Under the pieces are notes generated by a model. The model was not told the origin of the DNA. It made no database searches and saw nothing but the letters and a program-made list of their open reading frames with translations. A program made the translations under genes and the position numbers. Below, one piece after another: positions 58,748 through 64,000 of a stretch of DNA of 64,000 nucleotides. This stretch comes from Fragilariopsis cylindrus CCMP1102 (Eukaryota; Bacillariophyta; Bacillariophyceae; Bacillariales; Bacillariaceae): assembly GCA_900095095.1 (NCBI GenBank), contig FMBT01000358.1:1-64000 (forward strand). Direction: 5' to 3'. Numbering within the stretch: position 1 is the first letter of the stretch; each line of letters starts with the position of its first letter.

Positions 58748-61285
58748 TTATTTATTTTTTGTGACGGAGGAGGATGAGAATGCTGCGCCCCGTGTAACAT
58801 CTCCCTTCTGAATTGCAATTTCAGTGTGTAAAAATTTAGCGGCTTCCGAAGACGCACGGACTTTCGTAGAACTTCGATCCATCATTTCTTTCTCGTATAA
58901 TTCTAATGCATCTCCCAAAGATCGACCTTCACGACAATGAACTCGATATAGAATACGGGCCAGTGACAGGGCATCTATCAGTGCTTGATTAGCACCCTGT
59001 CCCTTAAAGGGCGACATTGGATGTGCAGCATCACCCAGAAGAGTTGTCGGCAGAAAAGAAAAGGAAGAAGAAGTCGAGGCAGAATCAGTCCCGGTAGTAG
59101 TAGTGAGTAGTCGCGGTATTATTTCTCTTCTTCGTGATGTCGAAAGAATCTCTGCTGTGAGAAGATCACGATCATAAACAGGATATCCCGAAACCAATTC
59201 GATGGGTGTTGCGTTTAGGATTTCTGGGATGGGGACATGCCATGATTGACACCTCCTCAAAGCTTCGTCTTTAAGAGCCTTCGGTCCACGTCGAGACAAG
59301 TCAAGGGCGATTTCTTCATCGGGAATAGGAAAACTAAGTTGCCACATATATTCGTTATTTTTCTTTGAGTAAGGCATAAGATAAATTCGAGTTGTTCCAT
59401 CTGCAGTCTGAAAGACAGTTTCTCCATCTAAAAGTGCAGATAACTGTATCTGTTTCTGCTTTTGCTGTTGTCGCGTCAAATTTGTCGATTCTTGCTTGAA
59501 TAGATCTCCAAGGGAACATATACCAAGAATAACAATGCAGTGCAAGTAACGAAGAGGTGTGATTTGTTTCACGATTCCTTTTGCTTTTGTTGCAATGGGT
59601 TCAGTAAATAATGGAACGCCATCGTTATCGTTATCACTATCAGTATCATCATAATTGCTATCATCTTTTCCGTTATGATTGTCCTCATCACCTACTCGTA
59701 AAAATTTCTCTCGCACGGATGAAAATATCCCATCACATCCTACAACTAGATCAGCTTGTGAGGTCACGACGCCTTGATCGTTTCCATTCTCATCTATGAC
59801 TTGAAAAGATAATCCCACTTTTGGCTGTAGAAGATAGGGCGCCGAGGTTGATGATTGTTGTTTCGTTTCAGATTCTATCTTACTAAGGTTGGTATTGTCT
59901 GTCGTACACATGTTATTCGAACTATCTCCAAATACCGGTTGGATATCCACTAGTTTGTGACCCCACGAAATATCAGGACTATCGTCATTATTATCTGCAC
60001 TCGCCTCCTTCAACGCCTCATATAATACATAACGTAGAGTCTGTCTTGGTACATGCAAATTTTGTCGTCGCTTTTTGTTCTTACCGCGACTAGATTGCGG
60101 TTTGATCCTGTTCTTCGTTTCGTTCTTCTCGTTTTTCGAAATGTATGTCTCGTTGTTGTTCTTATTATTGGCTTCACCGGTCCATTTTCGAAGACCCCAT
60201 TCCCCACAGATCGAACCGTCTGGTGTATGCACTACGTGCTTGGTTGATGTGACCGCATGCTGTTGCAGTATTTTACCGCTGCCGCTGCTTCTGCTATTGT
60301 TATTGCCATCATTGTCGTCGACGCTGTCGCTATCCTCATCATTTTCGACGATGCCAAGGGCTCGTAATGCCCTTCTGGCTTGTTGGAGTGTTAACCCGTA
60401 CTTTTGAATTTTACGATAGATGAAGGGAGAAAAGAGAATTCGTTAGTTCTGGTCACTTGCATGTAAAAGATCTAAACGAAAATATCTAAACGTTTCGTTT
60501 GTACCAAAAAATAAATAAAAAAACTTACACCTTGCGACCGTTGATCGAAACGAGAGTCTTTCTCAAAAATATGAAAGGGAATCTGCCGATGTCGTAAGGC
60601 TACTGCTAAGGCCATGCCACCAATACCACCACCTATGATAGCAACGAATGGAGGATGATTTCGAATTGGATGAGTGATGCGTCGGTGTTTGTTACGGAAG
60701 ATATTGTTCCGTTTTTGCTCGATGGTATCAAGAGACCAGTTTGATCACAAATTTACACGAGTCCCATCGTCTTGGTAGCATTGAAAAGGGTCGTGTTTTC
60801 ACTTCATTGTCTTTGTTTAATAAATTATTTGTTGTTCTCGTTGTTGTCGTCGTCGTCGTCGTCGATGGTAATCCCGATGGTGATCGTTTGACGCGCTTGT
60901 GATCGTTATCATTCTGCTGTTGTTGTTCCTCCTCCTCCTTTTGTAGTTCAATAAGTCGTTGGTGTCGAAGCCTTGATTTTTTCGATGGAGCCTTAGAAAT
61001 TACACCCTCACCATAGCACTTGGGGCACAAGATCGGGACAGCGGAGGACAGCATTTGAGTGGGAGAAATTTCAGCAGTGGCGGAACCGGTATCGAGATTT
61101 ACATCGGCATCGGTCCCAAATTCGTCGTTGTTGACGCCATCCTTCTGTATGGGAATTATAGAAGTAGTAGGGATTCCGACGTGTGGATACCCGATGAATC
61201 TGATGACGAACGTTGAGCGCAGTACATAAATCTTGATTGATATGTAAAAGCACAAGTAAAGATGCAGTTCGAAACATGACATGTG
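58748..61285 (-). CDS. FAD-dependent monooxygenase with N-terminal CxxCxGxG zinc-binding segment; two frameshifts
   Basis: Minus-strand exons about 61285-60529 and 60400-58748 join in phase 0 (RSQG|YGLTLQQARRAL). Exon 2 is clean. Domains: CPKCYGEGVIS and CKFCDQTGLL, a split DnaJ-like CxxCxGxG pair; then the Rossmann FAD motif VAIIGGGIGGMALAVALRHR, FEKDSRFDQRSQGYGLTLQQ, DLVVGCDGIFSSVRE (DG motif) and LLGDAAHPMSPFKGQGANQA (GD motif). This is the class A aromatic/isoprenoid hydroxylase fold (kynurenine 3-monooxygenase, zeaxanthin-epoxidase-like); substrate unknown. To connect the three parts of exon 1, one A must be added to the run at 60749-60751 and one to the T-run at 60712-60716 (plus-strand view). 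Without these the FAD motif has no start codon. The N-terminal ~45 residues are hydrophobic (CFELHLYLCFYISIKIY), possibly a targeting signal; the start at 61285 is provisional. Confidence 0.7.
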
Positions 61286-62334
61286 ATTACAATAATTGCG
61301 CAAGAAAAATATTCTCAAAATGATGTTTCTTTTCTTGGAGATACGATGGATTTCTTAAATAGATGACACTCGAAGAATTCACAGTACTTGTATGGTGATA
61401 GAGCAAGTACAACAGTTCGGTTTCATCATTGCGAGAAATTGAAAAGCTCTATTGATTCCAATACTTATTATCTATGATTTGAATGTTTGTCGTATTTATA
61501 TATTCATACAGTGTATTTTGATATGATAATAAACGATAAAAAGATCAACAGAAAAGATGATTGATTGATTCGATTGATTCGATCAATGATCCATTCTAAT
61601 TTCAATATTCTGTGGCGATGCATAAATCTCATGCTTTCATAAAAAGGGGCGGGAATAGAAATGGGGGCATGGAATCTCACAATGGCAACCACTTGAGATG
61701 AAATAATGTCAAAACAAAAAGAACTATTATTACGGTCATCTGTCACCTTCCTGAGTTCTTCTTGAAATGGGGGCGGGGATCATTCTGAAGCTGTATGGAA
61801 CCAGCTCCATATGATATGACCTGCCACACTTCCCTAGTGTTACTGTCACTAAGTTCAGCCCCTGCTAGTGCACCAGTAGTAGGTAGCAGCTTGGCATTTG
61901 TAAAGGAAGCTTTCTGACATTGAATGAGGCGGTGTTCAGTATGATTGATAGCACCAGGTAGTTTATGTAGTGCATTCCGCTGGTCTACAATTCTCAAGGT
62001 TCCATCCGAGATCCAGCTACTGCGTGGACCCAATGGCTTTTCACTGCTTGTTGGCTTTGCTACCATCTTATTATCTCAACATATACTGTCCATCTTCAAT
62101 AAATGGCCCATCTAAGGGGTCTAGGTGGGAAATTTTTTTCTACTGTGGAAGTAAGTAACGCTTGTTCTCCCTGAGGTTGCTAGAGATAAGGACGCCACAG
62201 ATTGGCAATCCGTGCAAAGAAAGTAATCTGGCCTAGGGCAAAGTGTTTCTTCTTTGCGTTTCTGATGCCAAATCAAGCACTGCTGGAAGCCCTTCTTGAA
62301 GTGGTGGTGCATATTGCGTAGTTGGGACCCATTG
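61286..62334. other. Gene-free stretch with unrecognised open frames
   Basis: About 1.05 kb between two same-strand genes: the 5' flank of the monooxygenase and 3' flank of the glycosyltransferase. From about 61740 to 62330 the base composition is less AT-rich than in flanking intergenic DNA, and minus-strand frames of 107 and 74 residues (61743-62066, 62121-62345) contain a Cys pair (FLCTDCQSV) and blocks such as WISDGTLRIVDQRNALHKLP. I do not recognise them. A decayed transposon fragment is possible. Confidence 0.4.
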
Positions 62335-64000
62335 TTACCCCTCATTTGCTACTTTTCTCCCTATAGGCATTATTGTATTTATAAAATAATCAACGGAACG
62401 GTGATCTATGTCTTCTAAGTTGACGGATCTTCTTATCAATCCCGGATTGATAAAAAGAACTGCTTCCGACATGGCACTTAGCCCATGCAGGAAGAACGTA
62501 CATTTCGAAAGTGACAACACGTCTGTTAGAGCCTCAACATTAGTACGATGACGAGAAATACCAATATCGAAGGCGGCCGTTTCATTCTGAGTTAGACCTA
62601 ATACCAATGGTTGCAGAACTATATGATCAGCGACATGCTTGGGCCATTTATTTAGAATCGTTTCTACCACCTTTGCCGAGTCTGTAGCGAGATAAATTGA
62701 CCCTCCACCGTTATTAACAAATGCTTCGGCATAGACCAGGAACTTTTTAGGTTTTATAATGTCTCGTTCAAGGTATTTGTCTCCATGTCGTATATGCATG
62801 CCAATGGAAAACTTAGGATTTGGTAAAGAACAACGAGCGCGACGTTCCATCATAGGATTGAACAGGATGTACCGACGGGTTGTTTCTGCGGCATGGCGTC
62901 GTTGAGGTTCGAACCATTCATTCCAAGAAAGATCCTTTCGTATTATGTAAGGGGCTTCTCCGTAACGCCATGCTCGCGGCGCCCACGGTGCATTTGCATG
63001 GATACCGGGAACTATGTGGTCATCGTTGAATTTGACCAGTGGTTTATTTCGACACGATGTATCACCGGGAACGAAATCATTTGGCGGAAGGAAGTAATGT
63101 TCCCATACACCTGTACCATGGACGAAAAATTCCTGTAAATGGAGTTTTTTTTCTTTTAGGAAGGGCCTTCCTGGGAAAATATGGTTCTTACTATCTCTTT
63201 TGTCTCTCGCCCACCCAATGTCCATCCCAGTTTTCATTGTAAAAGTGCGATTATCATAACTGATACTTCTTGAATTATTGTGTACTAAATTATCCCAAAT
63301 GGGCTTAGTGTAGCCATCCTCGATATGGATCCATGGAAGGTAGTTATGTTGATCAGCCCAGTTCAGCATCCCGATTGTAAATAGGAAGAATACCGTTCCA
63401 CTGGCACCACCTTGATCAAAATGATGAATGTGTAGGACTCCATTATAACCCTCGCACGCATTGTTAGATGGATTTCGTAGCGTAGGAGGTGAAGTCTCGA
63501 CGTCTTTCATGAACCGGTCGCACTTAATTTTCTTATCATTCAAAGACAATACAACATTAGTACTGGAAGTATTCAGGCGGCTTTTCTGGTGGGCTTTCGG
63601 AAAATACTCCCAATCCGCAACTTCTGCGTTTGGATCTTTGAAGTACGTGTCGTTATCGTCACTCTCTTCTTCCGTTGATGCTGATGTTTCCTCTCCCTCT
63701 GATCTGTCATTTTCTGGTAATTCGTCACCATCATTGTCGTCATCTTTATCGATACTTTGACTTTCTTTATTCATAGTATCGCCATACCGAGACTTTGAAT
63801 ATCTTATTTGACGCTCCCCCTCTTCGTCCCTGTCATCGTCCTCATTACTTCTTGGTGGTCGCAATATTGCTGTGGTTTGTTCACGTTGATGATGTTCCGT
63901 AGAAGATCTTATATCGCCGTATGTTGACAATTGATATTGGGACTCATTCGGATCGCCCGCAGAAGATTCGAATCTGAGGAAGGACACAACTTGGGTCAAT
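62335..64000 (-). CDS. FUT8-like (GT23-fold) glycosyltransferase, 5' end outside the window
   Basis: About 555 residues are visible on the minus strand and the frame is open to the window edge, so the N-terminus (probably a type II membrane anchor) is missing. The first ~165 visible residues are acidic and disordered. The catalytic part has landmarks of GDP-fucose-dependent fucosyltransferases: FSIGMHIRHGDKYLERD (H-x-R-x-G-D-K, the nucleotide-sugar-binding block, FUT8 has HVRRTDK), SIYLATDSAKVVETIL (FUT8 VYLATDD), and RTNVEALTDVLSLSKCTFFL followed by HGLSAMSEAVLFINP, matching the D-x-x-x-L-S-x-a-d-x-x-V block. An upstream segment (HHFDQGGASGTVFFLFTIGM, WADQHNYLPWIHIEDGY) resembles the first lobe of the same fold. 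The acceptor and whether it is strictly a fucosyltransferase are uncertain. Golgi location is inferred. Confidence 0.65.
   Translation of the reverse strand, partial: LTQVVSFLRFESSAGDPNESQYQLSTYGDIRSSTEHHQREQTTAILRPPRSNEDDDRDEEGERQIRYSKSRYGDTMNKESQSIDKDDDNDGDELPENDRSEGEETSASTEEESDDNDTYFKDPNAEVADWEYFPKAHQKSRLNTSSTNVVLSLNDKKIKCDRFMKDVETSPPTLRNPSNNACEGYNGVLHIHHFDQGGASGTVFFLFTIGMLNWADQHNYLPWIHIEDGYTKPIWDNLVHNNSRSISYDNRTFTMKTGMDIGWARDKRDSKNHIFPGRPFLKEKKLHLQEFFVHGTGVWEHYFLPPNDFVPGDTSCRNKPLVKFNDDHIVPGIHANAPWAPRAWRYGEAPYIIRKDLSWNEWFEPQRRHAAETTRRYILFNPMMERRARCSLPNPKFSIGMHIRHGDKYLERDIIKPKKFLVYAEAFVNNGGGSIYLATDSAKVVETILNKWPKHVADHIVLQPLVLGLTQNETAAFDIGISRHRTNVEALTDVLSLSKCTFFLHGLSAMSEAVLFINPGLIRRSVNLEDIDHRSVDYFINTIMPIGRKVANEG

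Overview
This is a 64 kb stretch of a eukaryotic nuclear genome, most likely from a diatom or a close stramenopile relative. The evidence is: compact genes on both strands with 0-4 short GT-AG introns; an AT-rich base composition by eye; proteins rich in Asn/Ser/Asp/Gln/Thr runs; and a family set (separate mitochondrial GltD, Sar1/SPC2/TBCC/MPS1/NSA2/DHX33, a CxxCxGxG-FAD monooxygenase fusion) that fits a photosynthetic stramenopile. The species assignment is inference. No bacterial, organellar, rRNA, complete tRNA or CRISPR features were seen.

Layout. 0-5 kb: the 3' part of importin-beta (+) and a secreted protein with a stand-alone cathepsin-propeptide (I29) domain (+). 5.6-12.3 kb: a predicted mitochondrial protein (-), a Sar1-like GTPase with three frameshifts (+), a multi-pass membrane protein with an acidic tandem-repeat tail (-) and an SLC35B (PAPS-type) transporter (+). 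12.9-26 kb: signal peptidase subunit SPC2 (-), a mitochondrial-carrier-family protein (+), NSA2 (-), mitochondrial glutamate synthase small subunit (-), a CZIB/DUF866 protein without its zinc cysteines (+), a cyclic-nucleotide phosphodiesterase (-), a Stowaway-like MITE, and a short-chain dehydrogenase (+). 27-40 kb: a DHX33-like DEAH helicase (+) and a 2905-residue HECT ubiquitin ligase (-). 39.8-43.1 kb: the largest gene-free interval. 43-50 kb: an MPS1/TTK kinase (+), tubulin cofactor C (-) and a membrane-anchored RING-H2 protein (+). 50-58 kb: a 2519-residue HSA-SNF2-SANT protein of the EP400/Eaf1 type whose ATPase is degenerate (-). 58.7-64 kb: a FAD monooxygenase with a zinc-binding N-terminus (-) and a FUT8-like glycosyltransferase that runs off the window (-).

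The genes form no pathway cluster, as is normal for a nuclear locus; most are housekeeping genes (nuclear import, secretion, ribosome biogenesis, mitosis, chromatin, ubiquitin, N assimilation). Splice models were built by hand from reading-frame continuity; all the multi-exon models close in phase apart from the frameshifted genes noted.

Two messages stand out. First, the HSA/pseudo-ATPase/SANT protein keeps a perfect Walker A but has lost the Walker B glutamate and the arginine-finger motif; it looks like an intermediate between active EP400/Swr1-type remodelers and the ATPase-less Eaf1 scaffold. Second, several conserved genes (glutamate synthase, PDE, FAD monooxygenase, probably the SLC35 transporter) carry single-base deletions, four of them at or beside short homopolymers, which suggests residual assembly indels; the Sar1-like gene is the best candidate for a real pseudogene.
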